Source of the DNA: Paenibacillus sp. D2_2
GTDB taxonomy: Bacteria; Bacillota; Bacilli; Paenibacillales; Paenibacillaceae
Length of the DNA stretch: 64,000 nucleotides
Assembly (NCBI RefSeq): GCF_031199965.1
Contig: NZ_CP133605.1
Span: 893,501-957,500 of the forward strand
Reading direction: 5' to 3'
Shown here: positions 25,755-36,509 of the stretch, piece after piece
How the letters are laid out: every line of letters begins with the position of its first letter
Position numbering within the stretch: position 1 is the first letter of the stretch
Made by a program: the position numbers and the translations under genes
The notes under the pieces: model-generated
Seen by the model: the letters and a program-made list of their open reading frames with translations, nothing else
Database searches by the model: none
What the model was told of the DNA's origin: nothing

Positions 25755-28700
25755 TTGAATTTGCAGGCAACAAATAAAATCGAAGCATGGCACAAGGTTG
25801 AATTTCTAACACCTTTTCAATTCCAATGGGATAAGGACGAAGATTATCTCATAACCGAAGAAAGACAAATTCCATGGATGGAACATGTAAAATATGGTCT
25901 CAAAGAGACGGAAGATGATACTTTTCGTTTTGCATTATATATAGGGGTTATGGATACCGAAGTAGTTATGCAATCAGTGCGTAAATTTTTACATGATGAA
26001 GAACAAATCCTGGAGGATATTAATTATAAGACAAATACAGCGATTGCAGAGATTTCATTAGATTTTAACGGGAATTATATAGCTGGAAGTTTTAAATTAT
26101 CGACGTTACCTTTTGCACTTGGCAAGTTGAAAAAGGGGGTTTTTATAGGGATTGGTACCATGAGTTTAATAAACTTCACGTACAGTTAAATGAGATGATT
26201 GAAAGAGAACTTGAAAGTAAAGTAACTGTAGACAGAATGAAATTTATTCAGCAAGAAATTAGTGATTTTGTTGGATGGTCATCAGACTATTCTTATTTTA
26301 TCGCAAAGTGTAGGAAAGTTCCAAAACCTAAGCAAGAAGATAAAGAGCAAAGTTCTTTTATTAGAGAGCCGGGCATTCTAAATAGCTTCTATATTAAAGA
26401 TCTCGAGTTGGTGCGAAATAGTCTTAAATCGGAAGGAATAATAAGTGACGGGCTGATGCAGTTTTTAAGCGGTGAAGATATGCCTCTCGAAAATCGGCAA
26501 GACATTCATCGAGATAAGGAAAAACTATTTGAGATTCTTTCGCCCAAAAATATTCCTCTTGGGAAATGGCCAGGTAATCCAAAACATTCTCTTAATTTAA
26601 TGCAACAAGCAGCAGTAAACCGGATATTTAAACAATTAAAACATTCAACTGGAATATTCTCTGTCAATGGCCCGCCGGGGACTGGAAAAACAACGCTTTT
26701 GAGGGATGTCATCGCCGAAATTATGGTTCAACGAGCTGAGAGATTAGTAGGATATGATGATCCTAAAAAGGCATTTTCCTTCATTAGAGAAGCGGACGGA
26801 TCTATAAAAAAGGTGCAGAACTCTTATGTGAATACACTTTCTCCCGAATTATGTGGATTTGGAATAGTTGTAGCTTCTTCGAATAATGGAGCTGTGGAAA
26901 ATATATCGAAAGAACTGCCTGATATTAAAGCATTACATGAATCTTTTTTAGATATGGAAGGGGCAGATTATTTTAGAGATATTGCACAAAGAATGCACGG
27001 GACCAATTCATGGGGGCTCATCTCAGCGGTTCTTGGCAATAGTAGTAATCGGTTTACTTTCAATACTAAATTCCTTGACAGAGAAGAAGGAAAGGATAAG
27101 TTGGGGAAGTCCTACTTTCAAATCCATGACGAATGTAAGTCCGTTCCTGACCATGTACATTTAGAGAAGTGGAACAAAGCTAGAGAATCATTTAAACAAG
27201 CCATAAGAAATGTTCAAGATTTAAAGAGAGAAGCGGTAGAGTTATATGAGCTTTGTAATAGAAAAAATAAAGTCGAAACGGATATAAAGCAGGGGCAGGA
27301 TAAAATACAAAGTTTTAGTTTGAAAATAGAAGAAATAAAAGAAAAGCATCTAGAAATAAATGGAGAATGTAGTGAGTTGGACGAGAAAATTAATTATTTA
27401 AAGGAAGCACTAGATTATCATAATAGACAAAAAATCGGATTTTTTATCAGATTATTTAGATGTAAACCCTATAAAGATCATGTGTCACGGGCAAATTTAT
27501 TAAATAAAGATATATCTGAACAACTTCATTCGATTAGTCAAAAGAAATCTGATCTGAAAACCATAGATGAAAACCTTAGGCTAGCAACTGATAAATATAT
27601 CAAATTTAATAAAGAGCTTACTCAACTAAAGGAAGAATTTGCGTCCATTGAATCCAGAATCAACAACTCTTTGAAGGAAAAACCACGTTATGTTTTTAGC
27701 TTGATGGATTTAATTCATGGGGAGAATGATGAGATTCAAAGATCTTCTCCATGGATTACACAAGAGTTTTCAGAAGCAAGGAGTAAATTATTTTTGGCGG
27801 CTATGCATGTTCATGAATGCTTTGTTCGTGCATCAGTTTCAAAAATTATTGGTAATGTAATTCTGTTTAGCAAACTAAATTCACTTGATACTTTTGCGGA
27901 GAAAGAAGTTTTCAAACCTATATGGGATGTTGTCAGCTTGATCATTCCTGTGATTTCAACTTCATTTGCTTCTGTTTCCAGCATGTTAAGAGGTGTTGGA
28001 AGTGAAAGTTTAGGATGGCTTATAGTCGATGAAGCAGGACAAGCAGTACCCCAAGCTGCTGTTGGTGCCATATGGAGATCACAACGAACAGTGGTTGTTG
28101 GAGATCCAATACAAATTGAGCCCGTAGTAACATTACCGAAATCCGCATTTAATGACATAAGGAAATATTATGAAGTAAGTCCGCACTATTTGTCCGAGAA
28201 AAGCTCTGTTCAGACACTTATGGATCTCGCAAATAAGTACGGTACATTTCTTCAAGGTCGATGGATAGGGTCACCATTATGGGTTCATCGAAGATGTATC
28301 AATCCTATGTTTAAGATCTGTAACGAAATTGCATATGATGGCAACATGGTACTCGCAACTGAGAATCCCGAGGATAAACAAGCTCCCCTTAAGACTGAGG
28401 AAGAGAATCTAGTAAAGTTGTTAAAATATATGGGCCCAAGTTCATGGTATCAAGTTGAGGGGGAGACGGAAGTCAGACAATACGTCCCTGCCCAAGGTAA
28501 ACTGGTTGTTGAGCTAGTTAAGAAGGCATTTCTGTACTCTAATGGACAAGTTCCGAGCTTATTTATTATAACACCGTTTACGGCTGTAAAAGAAGAACTC
28601 AAGTCTTTATTGAAAAATATGTATAAAGAGTTAACTTCATTTAAGATTGATAAAAAGCAGTTCCATAAATGGATTAATGAATCTGTAGGAACAGTTCATA

Positions 28701-28924
28701 CTTTCCAAGGCAAAGAAGCATCCGTTGTAATTTTTTGTTTAGGGGTTGATTATAAGAATCTGGGCTCGGCTTCATGGGCTACAAACGAACCTAATCTTAT
28801 TAATGTTGCTGTTTCCAGAGCTAAATATCGATTTTACGTCGTAGGAGATATAAATGTCTGGGGAGCATTGCAAAATATGAATGTTGTTAAGCGAGAGCTA
28901 GTTTACGAACAACCAAGACACTAA
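25755..28924 (+). CDS. SF1 DNA2-like helicase with inserted coiled coil, frameshifted
   Basis: About 1,055 residues once a lost base in the G5 run near 26135-26139 is restored: the first frame ends at KLKKG and the second continues GFYRDWYHEFNKLHVQLN. A beta-rich N-terminal region of about 150 residues (QFQWDKDEDYLITEERQIPW) precedes helicase motif I NGPPGTGKTTLL; motif II is VDEAGQ, motif III GDPIQIEP, motif V TVHTFQGKEASVVIF and motif VI NVAVSRAKYRFYVVGD, so it is a DNA2/Upf1-like SF1B protein. Between motifs I and II lies a coiled coil of about 170 residues (near 27180-27670). TTG 25755 is preferred over ATG 25746, which is too close to AAGGG. It leads the unit 2 genes; the DUF6236-like gene follows after 22 bases. 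Confidence 0.8.
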
Positions 28925-28946
28925 TAATTATGGAGGGGAAAGACAA

Positions 28947-29975
28947 ATGGAAAGAATTTTATATTATCCATACATAGCTGTACCCAACACAAAGTGGCTT
29001 ACTCACGCTTTATTATATTGGGACGAAGTGGCATCTATAGTACCATCGGATTATTTTAATCAACCAGAGCTCCATGATCCATACATGTTAGAACTTGTGA
29101 AAGCTAATTTAGTAAGACAGTTGCCTCCTTTAGACGAAATGGGGACTCCAACTGGATTTGTGGATGGATTTATAGAAATTTTAGAAAGGCTTCTTCCAAA
29201 ATCAGCCGCTGCAGTGGAACGCAAAGTAGAGAAACGTTTTGCTAGAATTCATTCCGAGAAAATGTTCTATAATATTTATCATGAGCTTCGTGTTAGAGGA
29301 ATAGCACGAGAAGGTGATGGGCCTTGGTATGAGGTAGAGGAGCAAATTTCGATGTGGTTTATGCTTTATCTTGCTGCATACATAGGAAAGAGAGACAATT
29401 ATACTCCGATTACAGATAAGCGGATCCCACAGATTCATTTATATCCGGGGCCAAAGCCGAAAGGGAAAGAAATACTAAACCCAGAACAAATACAAAGTAG
29501 AAGACGTAATCGAACGTTAGTTCTTCAAGGCTTACTCCCAGTCCCGAGAGATAATGTCCAATTGGAAGATATTATAAAATTTAAAGAAAAGTACGGTACG
29601 CAATTAAAGAAATTCCGAAGTGATATTGAGGTGTTTCTTTTAGATTTGGAAATACATCCAGTCAACCAAGTAGATGAAAGAATTAAACATTTCGTAATTA
29701 ATAAAAACCTCGAGATAGAAGAATTAGTGAGAAAAATGGACGAGTCGTGGGGGATCACCTTGTTAGATATTGCTAGGGTAGGGAGCATCCTTACTTCATT
29801 CATCCAAACTATCGCTGATAAATCAGTACTTAGCTTTACCAATGCAACGACTAGTGCCCTGACTGGAGTACATGATTTTGTGAAAAGTAAAGGGAAAGCA
29901 GAACTTCTTTCACATCCTCTTGCGTATGCTGCACTATACCAAAGGAAGGATTTTAGGTCAATCTATAATAGGTAA
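28947..29975 (+). CDS. DUF6236-like protein
   Basis: 342 residues, ATG with GGAGGGG upstream. It starts ILYYPYIAVPNTKWLTHALLYWDEVASIVP, reported in pieces as the family-typical opening (YYPYI, then LYWDEVASIVP), and is mainly helical with no transmembrane segment. I associate this opening with DUF6236, a family of unknown function; I am fairly, not fully, sure. No nuclease, ATPase or protease motif is evident. The spacing of 22 bases after the helicase gene indicates one operon, so it is probably the helicase's partner. Confidence 0.65.
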   Translation: MERILYYPYIAVPNTKWLTHALLYWDEVASIVPSDYFNQPELHDPYMLELVKANLVRQLPPLDEMGTPTGFVDGFIEILERLLPKSAAAVERKVEKRFARIHSEKMFYNIYHELRVRGIAREGDGPWYEVEEQISMWFMLYLAAYIGKRDNYTPITDKRIPQIHLYPGPKPKGKEILNPEQIQSRRRNRTLVLQGLLPVPRDNVQLEDIIKFKEKYGTQLKKFRSDIEVFLLDLEIHPVNQVDERIKHFVINKNLEIEELVRKMDESWGITLLDIARVGSILTSFIQTIADKSVLSFTNATTSALTGVHDFVKSKGKAELLSHPLAYAALYQRKDFRSIYNR

Positions 29976-30012
29976 TTTTATTTCTGTATGAAAACGACTG
30001 GAGGTTATCTAT

Positions 30013-30207
30013 ATGAAGGTAAGAGAGTTAGTACAGATACTAGAACAACTTGATCAGGATCAAGTCATAAGGGTTGTCGTGCCTATAGAGGGGAGACCAC
30101 ATGGTGGTGGATTTTTAAAGGAAGTAAGCGAGGTATCTGAAATATTTGATCAGGATACAAATAAACCTTCATACGTAATACATATTTCGGATTTTAATGA
30201 AAAGTGA
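30013..30207 (+). CDS. Small acidic protein downstream of the DUF6236-like gene
   Basis: 64 residues, ATG with TGGAGG nine bases upstream. It begins MKVRELVQILEQLDQDQVIRV, a helix-strand start seen in several small uncharacterised proteins, and ends VIHISDFNEK. Only 37 bases separate it from the DUF6236-like gene, so it is the third gene of that operon. No toxin, antitoxin or DNA-binding motif is visible. Confidence 0.65.
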   Translation: MKVRELVQILEQLDQDQVIRVVVPIEGRPHGGGFLKEVSEVSEIFDQDTNKPSYVIHISDFNEK

Positions 30208-30387
30208 ATAAGGAATAGTTTAAGGTCCCCTATTGAATATCTCGTTTTCCGTATCCTTGATCTTCTCTTTGGGGATCTATCTATAACAATGATTAATGGT
30301 TATTAGTCATGCTAACCTGCAAGTATCCGATTTGGTTATATGTGAAAAAAATTTCTCCTAATACTAATAAGGAATGATTAAGCATAC

Positions 30388-32966
30388 ATGAGCAATGAAC
30401 TTACTTATAAATCGGTAAAAGATTTATTGAATTATCATTTTACAGTTCCATCCTATCAAAGAGGCTACCGCTGGGGAGTAAACAAGTCGCACAACTTATT
30501 GATGATATTTATGAGGAGCAAGATAAGAAGTATTATCTTCAACCTCTTGTTATAAGTAATGTTACTAGCTCTGAGCGAACATGGAATGTTATAGATGGCC
30601 AACAGCGACTAACAACAATTTTTATTATAATAGGGACTTTAAATTATTTAATCTCAAAAGATCCGGATAACACCATTCATGATTCAAGCAGAACCATGAC
30701 TTTAGAATATGAGAGTCGTAAAAGTAGTGCAATATTTCTGAGCTTTTTAACTGATTGTAAAAATTTAGCTGATTTTCCAATGGAGGGCTTGAATCAAGAG
30801 CGTATATGGGAAGCATTTATAAAGTATAAAATAGAAGAAAAGGTAGAAAAGAATTTAGATTTTGAATACATGCTCGATGCATTTTGCACATCTATCGATA
30901 AAGTAAAAGAATTATTGAAAAAAAATGATTCTAACAATCTGAATGATTTAAAGCGGCGACTGTTGAATGAGTGTAAATTTATTTGGTACCCAATCAGTGT
31001 AAATAAAAATGATACGAGAAAATTAGAAATTAAACAATTTTCAAAGATTAACATGGGAAAAATTGAACTGACAGATGCCGAACTTATAAAAGCAGAAATA
31101 ATGAATCCTACTAGATTGAACAATCAACTTGAAAGAAACAAGGTCAGAGAAAAGCAGTTTGCCACTTCGGAAACATGGTATTTTATAGAAAACGAATTGC
31201 GTAAACCGGACTTTTGGGCTTTTGTCCCTCATGAAGATCAGTATAGTTTTAAAAACCATAGTAGAACTAGAATCGATGTTTTATTTGAGTATTTATTATT
31301 GGAAAATGAACTAGATCTTAGGGTAGAAGTAGATAGTTATATAGAAGATTTAAATCCACCATATAAATATTCCTTATTTCTAAGAGTGCAGAAGCTTTTA
31401 AATAGTGATAGAACTGACAAAACAGTAGATAAAACTTGGGGTAAAATCAGAGATATTTTCGAAAAATTGAAAGAGTTGTATGAGAGTGACGGAAGAACCC
31501 AAATAGAAGATGATAAAAGTGAAAGTAAAGGCGGAAAGGGTGCAAGTATATACAATTTACTTAGTTTTATTACCCTTTATCGACAACAAAAAGAGAAGAA
31601 CAACAGTTTTGTATATCTGAAAAGCTATGAAATATTTTGCGAATTATTAAAAAAAGACAGGAATGAACGTATTCCTTATATTAAAAAACAAATAAGAGAA
31701 ATGGTGTTCGGAGAAGAAAATATTGAAGATAAGATAAAATTGATCAGATATAGCAGAGGAGACGAACTACGTGAAATATTGCTACTATATAATTTGATAA
31801 TTTTATCTAAATCAGCGGGAATTGGTAATCGCTATAATTTTCTTGAGCATAATAATAGCAAACGCGAGTGGACTAGAGAGCATATATTCCCTCAAAACGC
31901 TAAATTTTTTGCAAAAGACACACTAAAGGTACAAAAGGATTTTTTAAGTCTGCTCACCAAAAACTTAGATAAGAATGATAATATTATATTAAAGAACGAA
32001 ATAATTCTTAGGTATATAAATTATTTATATGGGGGAGATCCTCCTTTTAAACTTAAAAATCCTGGAATAATTAATTGGACTCATGACGAGGAAGCAATTG
32101 AATTATTTTTACAAAAAAAACACGATGAGGATGGATACGAGAAAGAATATGCTAAAAAATTAATGTTGATTCAACAATCGAAAGTTTTATTATCGAAAAT
32201 CAGTGTTCTGGAAAAAAACAAAGAATTAATATACCAACAAAATCAGGAAGCCATAATTGAACATATAACAGCCAATAATGATATATTTAAAAACATTGAT
32301 GAGGAGAAGATTATCTCAATATTTGAAACAGATAGTGAAAATTGTATTACAGTGTTAAAGGAAATACTACCGAATATACAATTTCCTGATTTTATTACAG
32401 GGTACATAGACAAATATATGGATGGATCTTTATTCATAATGAATTCTAACTTTTATGAGTATGGTCAAGAAGGAATTCAGCCTGATTTAAATGGAATATT
32501 TACAAACATATATAAAGATATCATAAATAATATAGAATACATAAATAATATAGAAGCGTTTGCGCGCTATCTTTCTTTGCTGAAGGAAATATGCAAACGG
32601 GTAAACCAGTCAATTGAAGCCGAGGTTAGTCGCTTTTTTAAAGATGAGTTTAATAATTTGATGTTAGATAATTCAATAGGAAATATGGCTTTGTTGGATA
32701 ATATAGTAAATGGAAGTGAAAGTGTCGGAAATAAACCATATAACGAAAAAAAAGCAGCAATCTTTACTAAAATGAAGTCGGGAGAATTTATCCCTTTGGC
32801 GACTATTTTAGCCTTTACAGATGTATATGCTAAAAAACGAATTACAGATGAATACTGGATGTATGAGAGCAGATATGAATATGTACGTGATATTATTGCG
32901 ACAATTAAAGATTTTCTAGACTTTAAAATGGATGGGAAAGGTAAAAGAAATGTCAGTGGAGGATAA
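30388..32966 (+). CDS. DUF262-DUF1524 protein (GmrSD-like nuclease), frameshifted
   Basis: About 860 residues. The DUF262 N-terminus reads VPSYQRGYRWG, then after one missing A near 30483 continues QVAQLIDDIYEEQ and VIDGQQRLTTIFII, the nucleotide-binding DGQQR signature. A DUF1524 HNH-type motif REHIFPQNAKFF lies near 31880, giving the GmrS-GmrD fusion layout of type IV, modification-dependent restriction proteins (GmrSD, BrxU, SspE relatives). About 340 extra residues follow, helical and uncharacterised. ATG 30388 has AAGGA upstream. It is separated from the second DUF262 gene by seven bases, so the two are co-expressed. Confidence 0.82.
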
Positions 32967-32973
32967 AGGTGTC

Positions 32974-35694
32974 ATGGACAAGAAAGATTATTCCTTATAC
33001 AAGTTATTGGAAGAATATAGAGTTTGTATTCCTGTCATTCAGCGTGATTATATTCAGGGACTGGAAGAGGAAAACATAATGAGCACAAGACAAAGAATGA
33101 TTGAAGATATCAAAGTTAGCTTGCAGTCGAGAAAAAGACTGAGTCTGAATATTGTGTATGGTCTGCATGAAGATGAAAGTACCACATTTTATCCTGTTGA
33201 TGGTCAACAGAGGCTTACGTTCTTATATTTACTGCATTGGTATTTGGCACTAAGATCAACAGAGGGAGAATTTGAGCGTTTTTGCGAACTAAAGCCCTTT
33301 TTCTATGAGACAAGAAATTATGCTAATGAATTTTTTAGCTTTTTGAGAGATAAGGAGAATAAAGAAAAATGGCTTAATATTTTTAAAAGCAGTGATCGTC
33401 ATAAACTTACACTGTTAGAGCGAGTTAAAATGAAATCGTGGTTTAAGTCGCAGTGGCTTACAGATACTACGGTTATTTCTATCATCAATGTATTTGGCGA
33501 TTTTGTAGACAATCCTAGAACAAAAATTGATGTTTCTAAGGTAGAGGAATATTATGAACAATTAAAAACTAGTACTGTAATTTGTTTTGATTTTCTCTCT
33601 GAATCTGTTAGAGATGCAGAAAATACTGCTTCTACCAACTATATTCGATTAAACGCCAGGGGAAAGCAGTTAGATGATTTTGAAAATGTAAAAGCAATTT
33701 TATCTATGTTAGAGAACAAAATAGGAAAAGAAGATATAGACAGTCAAGATTTTGTAAGCCAGTATGATCAGAAGTATATTGATATCTTCTATAAGGAATG
33801 CTCAGAAGAGAAAAGTTTAGAGGAAAAAACAAAAAAAATCAATGGTAAGACCCTCAGACTTTTGATGAATACATATACTCTCCTATGGTCTATTAGAGGA
33901 GAAACAAAATATGAGAATGCAACATTTCATGATTATTATTCCACCATATATACCAAATCCCAAAAAGATGAAATCTCAAAATTTTGGATAGAATACTTTG
34001 AGTTTTTAAATATTTTGCTAACAACTATAGCTGGTGATGATGGAATTAAAAAACGCATCACTTTATTTTGGGAACAGATATATGAGCCTAAAACAAAAGA
34101 CTCTGATAACCTGGTATCTAGTTTGCTGTATGTTTACTATTATTACAAATCACAACAGCAGTATGCCAACATTAATAATATTGAACAATTAGATTATGTA
34201 CTTCTTAATCTGAAGTATAAGGAGTGGAAACAGGTCGGGTTTCGAACAATTGAATTACTAGCTCAGTATAGTGCAGAATATCTAGATGTATTCGAATTCT
34301 TCGCTCAAGAAAAACCGGATAGAGTGATTGCAAAGTTGAAAGTGCATAAGGATAATGGTGAAATTAATGAACTATATGATATAAAAGTCAGATTTAAAGA
34401 GCAGTGTATAAAAGCAAACATTATATGCAGGTTAAAAGAAGATTATACGTTGTTTGAATCATTAGAAAAAAAATCGGGTATACGAAAAATTCAATATTTA
34501 TTAAGTATATCTGATATGTGGGTAAATGAAATTACACAAACGAAAATAGATGTTTTATTGAGATATATGGAGGTGGCGGAATGGTTTCTTTACAATAAGA
34601 CAGAACAATTACTTTGGAAAAAGCTCTTTGCTGTAGCGAGTTACTGGGATGTTAACAATAATTGTTTATTGACTAAAGATATGATAAATCAACAAATAAG
34701 TGCTAAGAATGCGTCAGGAAAACGAAATATTCATTATTGGAACGATGAACATTATTTCATAAATGATGATATAGAACGTAAAAATAAGGAAGATCATAAG
34801 CTAAGAGAGGAAAAACATACACTTATAAAAAGTGTATATGATATTTGGATAGCCTATGGATTATCAGATGAACAACAGAGAAAAGTTTGGTTAAAGAATC
34901 AATTTGCTGATTCAGCATATGAAGCATGTTGGTTAAAGTATGCAGTTGATAGAAATCGTCCAGAACTATTGGATAACACTGTTTCGTATGACGAGGTTCA
35001 GGGAAAAGTTTATATTGATATTAAGCATAACTATAGATATCATAAATGGGATGAAAAGGACAAATGGAGATATAATTTTTTTTCCACAGTTTATATGTTT
35101 GATTTTTTGGAGAATCAACCAGAATACAAGCATAATATGTATGATTCCAGCGTTTGGGACTATTACGGGAGACCCTTTTCTGCAACATCCATTGAGAACG
35201 GTGTTCAATTTTATTCAAACTTAAAAATTATCAATCAGTTTGGTTTGCGGTTGTTATGGGGTGAAGATAAACAGAAAGATTTATCTTATCAATTTGGTGA
35301 ACAAACGGGAATAGTAAGAGGTGTTTTTGGTTGTATGCACTCCATTGATTTCCCATATGAACCCAATTCTAGTATCACGGTTACTCATAAAGAAGTGGTA
35401 ATTACAGAGTTTATACATGAGAATCAGTATAAGCAACACTTATATAATCTTGATAATTCTAGGGAAATGTCCGATATTAAAAACAAAATACAGGATTTCG
35501 ATGTGAAAGTTGACGGATATAAAAATATAGAGGATGCCGATCTAGCTATCTGGGATAGACGTAGCTACACATACAATTATGAGGAAGTGTTTAGACATAA
35601 ATATAAAGGTAGTAGTATAACCCAAATTAAGAAAGAAAGCTTTGTTGATTTAGAAACTATCCAATTTATTAAATGCACCCATCTTCTTAAATAA
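32974..35694 (+). CDS. Second DUF262-domain protein, no HNH motif seen
   Basis: 906 residues. DUF262 features: VCIPVIQRDYIQG near residue 20 (the QRxY loop), then VDGQQRLTFLYLLHWY near 72 and the later ARGKQLDDFENVKAIL. I cannot find a DUF1524 HNH motif in the remaining 650 residues, which are rich in W, Y and charged residues and include an unusual aromatic C-terminal half. ATG 32974 is chosen because GGAGG at 32958-32962 precedes it; the frame is open 14 codons further but would overlap the previous gene. It may be a non-nuclease partner or a specificity subunit of the upstream GmrSD-like protein. Confidence 0.78.
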   Translation: MDKKDYSLYKLLEEYRVCIPVIQRDYIQGLEEENIMSTRQRMIEDIKVSLQSRKRLSLNIVYGLHEDESTTFYPVDGQQRLTFLYLLHWYLALRSTEGEFERFCELKPFFYETRNYANEFFSFLRDKENKEKWLNIFKSSDRHKLTLLERVKMKSWFKSQWLTDTTVISIINVFGDFVDNPRTKIDVSKVEEYYEQLKTSTVICFDFLSESVRDAENTASTNYIRLNARGKQLDDFENVKAILSMLENKIGKEDIDSQDFVSQYDQKYIDIFYKECSEEKSLEEKTKKINGKTLRLLMNTYTLLWSIRGETKYENATFHDYYSTIYTKSQKDEISKFWIEYFEFLNILLTTIAGDDGIKKRITLFWEQIYEPKTKDSDNLVSSLLYVYYYYKSQQQYANINNIEQLDYVLLNLKYKEWKQVGFRTIELLAQYSAEYLDVFEFFAQEKPDRVIAKLKVHKDNGEINELYDIKVRFKEQCIKANIICRLKEDYTLFESLEKKSGIRKIQYLLSISDMWVNEITQTKIDVLLRYMEVAEWFLYNKTEQLLWKKLFAVASYWDVNNNCLLTKDMINQQISAKNASGKRNIHYWNDEHYFINDDIERKNKEDHKLREEKHTLIKSVYDIWIAYGLSDEQQRKVWLKNQFADSAYEACWLKYAVDRNRPELLDNTVSYDEVQGKVYIDIKHNYRYHKWDEKDKWRYNFFSTVYMFDFLENQPEYKHNMYDSSVWDYYGRPFSATSIENGVQFYSNLKIINQFGLRLLWGEDKQKDLSYQFGEQTGIVRGVFGCMHSIDFPYEPNSSITVTHKEVVITEFIHENQYKQHLYNLDNSREMSDIKNKIQDFDVKVDGYKNIEDADLAIWDRRSYTYNYEEVFRHKYKGSSITQIKKESFVDLETIQFIKCTHLLK

Positions 35695-35714
35695 ATCGAA
35701 ATATATCCAGTATG

Positions 35715-35762
35715 AGGCATCATTAGCGTATATGCTCGGATACCCGCATTGATGTCTTTTTT
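35715..35762 (+). terminator. Intrinsic terminator after the DUF262 genes
   Basis: AGGCATCA pairs with TGATGTCT across a 27-base loop, and runs into TTTTTT. Confidence 0.6.
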
Positions 35763-35975
35763 GTGCAAATTAATAAATAGACAACTCATTTTGACAGACT
35801 CTAAAAGGCATCATCCATTTTTACTGTTTTTAGATAAAGCAACCGAGGATAGATTTATTAATAATCTTTGAGTAAGAATTTGAGACAGTGGTCATATACT
35901 CCGTAGTTTGAGTCCATAACAGAAATAATTTGAAATATGGTCTAATGTCACGGCAAATCTTGAAAAAGCATATTG

Positions 35976-35994
35976 ATGTAAAACTGATGTAAAA
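35976..35994. other. Putative integrase arm-type sites, right end of unit 2
   Basis: GATGTAAAACTGATGTAAAA: a tandem GATGTAAAA pair, matching the motifs at 18660 and 25066. Confidence 0.5.
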
Positions 35995-36101
35995 CATCAA
36001 CAAAAACGATCGGAATGAAACCTCCCAGAGCGGAAAAAAATGAAAAAAATCCCGTCAAATCAAGGTTTCTGCGCACTGCAACAGATCAAATCCTATGGCA
36101 G

Positions 36102-36119
36102 TATGTTCCCGCATACGGT
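36102..36119 (+). other. attR of the genomic island
   Basis: TATGTTCCCGCATACGGT, identical to attL at 18513-18530. Confidence 0.88.
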
Positions 36120-36171
36120 GCATGTGGAGTGCTGTTCACTGTTAGTTTGGAACGGAAATAACGAATGTTAA
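36103..36171 (+). pseudogene. Displaced original 3' end of rlmD
   Basis: Reads [15 protein letters not shown] followed by seven residues and TAA, in the register expected for the RlmD C-terminus. It has no start signal of its own. Its presence directly behind attR shows that the island inserted into rlmD and displaced the chromosomal gene end. Confidence 0.85.
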
Positions 36172-36194
36172 CAGGGGATTGCCCTCTCTTCAAC

Positions 36195-36226
36195 GAGACT
36201 CTCATTTTTGGGAGTCTCTTTTAATT
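36195..36226 (+). terminator. Ancestral rlmD terminator
   Basis: GAGACTC pairs with GAGTCTC, followed by TTTTAATTTTT. It directly follows the displaced rlmD end, so it was probably the original terminator of that gene. Confidence 0.8.
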
Positions 36227-36509
36227 TTTGGAGAGTCTACTACACCTATTCTTTCTCTTATATGGCTTTCTCCATAAGAAAATCGAAAATCAAAATGAGT
36301 AAAGAAAGTGTAAGAGATGTAAACAAAACAAAATTGTAAGCGCATTCAGGCGACTCTAGAATAATAGCTAGTAACACAGCTAATGACATGTATTGCAGGG
36401 TACAAAGGGGGAAGCGTTCAGATGAATAGAGTTAAACCGTGGCATCTGCTGTCCCTCCGAGCGTAGCGTTACAAATCGAACTACATGAAGTTATTAAGGA
36501 GGAGTAGAT
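36227..36509. promoter_or_regulatory. Promoter region of the GH16 gene with a cre-like box
   Basis: About 280 bases of non-coding DNA. TGTAAGCGCATTCA at 36335-36348 differs from the CcpA cre consensus at one position, which would suit catabolite control of a glucanase gene. A short hairpin CTTATATGG/CCATAAG lies near 36257. The ribosome binding site AAGGAGGAG is at 36496-36504. Confidence 0.45.

Larger units (their letters stand above)
35695..36101. other. Right end of the island, non-coding
   Basis: Holds a terminator (35715-35762), the arm-like motif at 35976-35994, and a stretch similar to the right end of unit 1 (GATGTAAAA..., ATCGGAATG, ATCAAGGTTTCTG). I see no gene. Confidence 0.6.
18513..36119. 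mobile_element. Composite genomic island (two accreted units) in the 3' end of rlmD
   Basis: Bounded by an 18-base direct repeat, visibly AT-richer than both flanks, with a tyrosine integrase facing the left end and only accessory genes inside. Unit 1 (18513 to about 25190) carries the integrase and an ABC-3C system. Unit 2 (about 25176 to 36119) carries an integrase tail remnant, an SF1 helicase, a DUF6236-like gene and two DUF262 genes. Immediately right of the last site lie the displaced rlmD 3' end and a terminator, which shows the ancestral arrangement. Confidence 0.88.
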
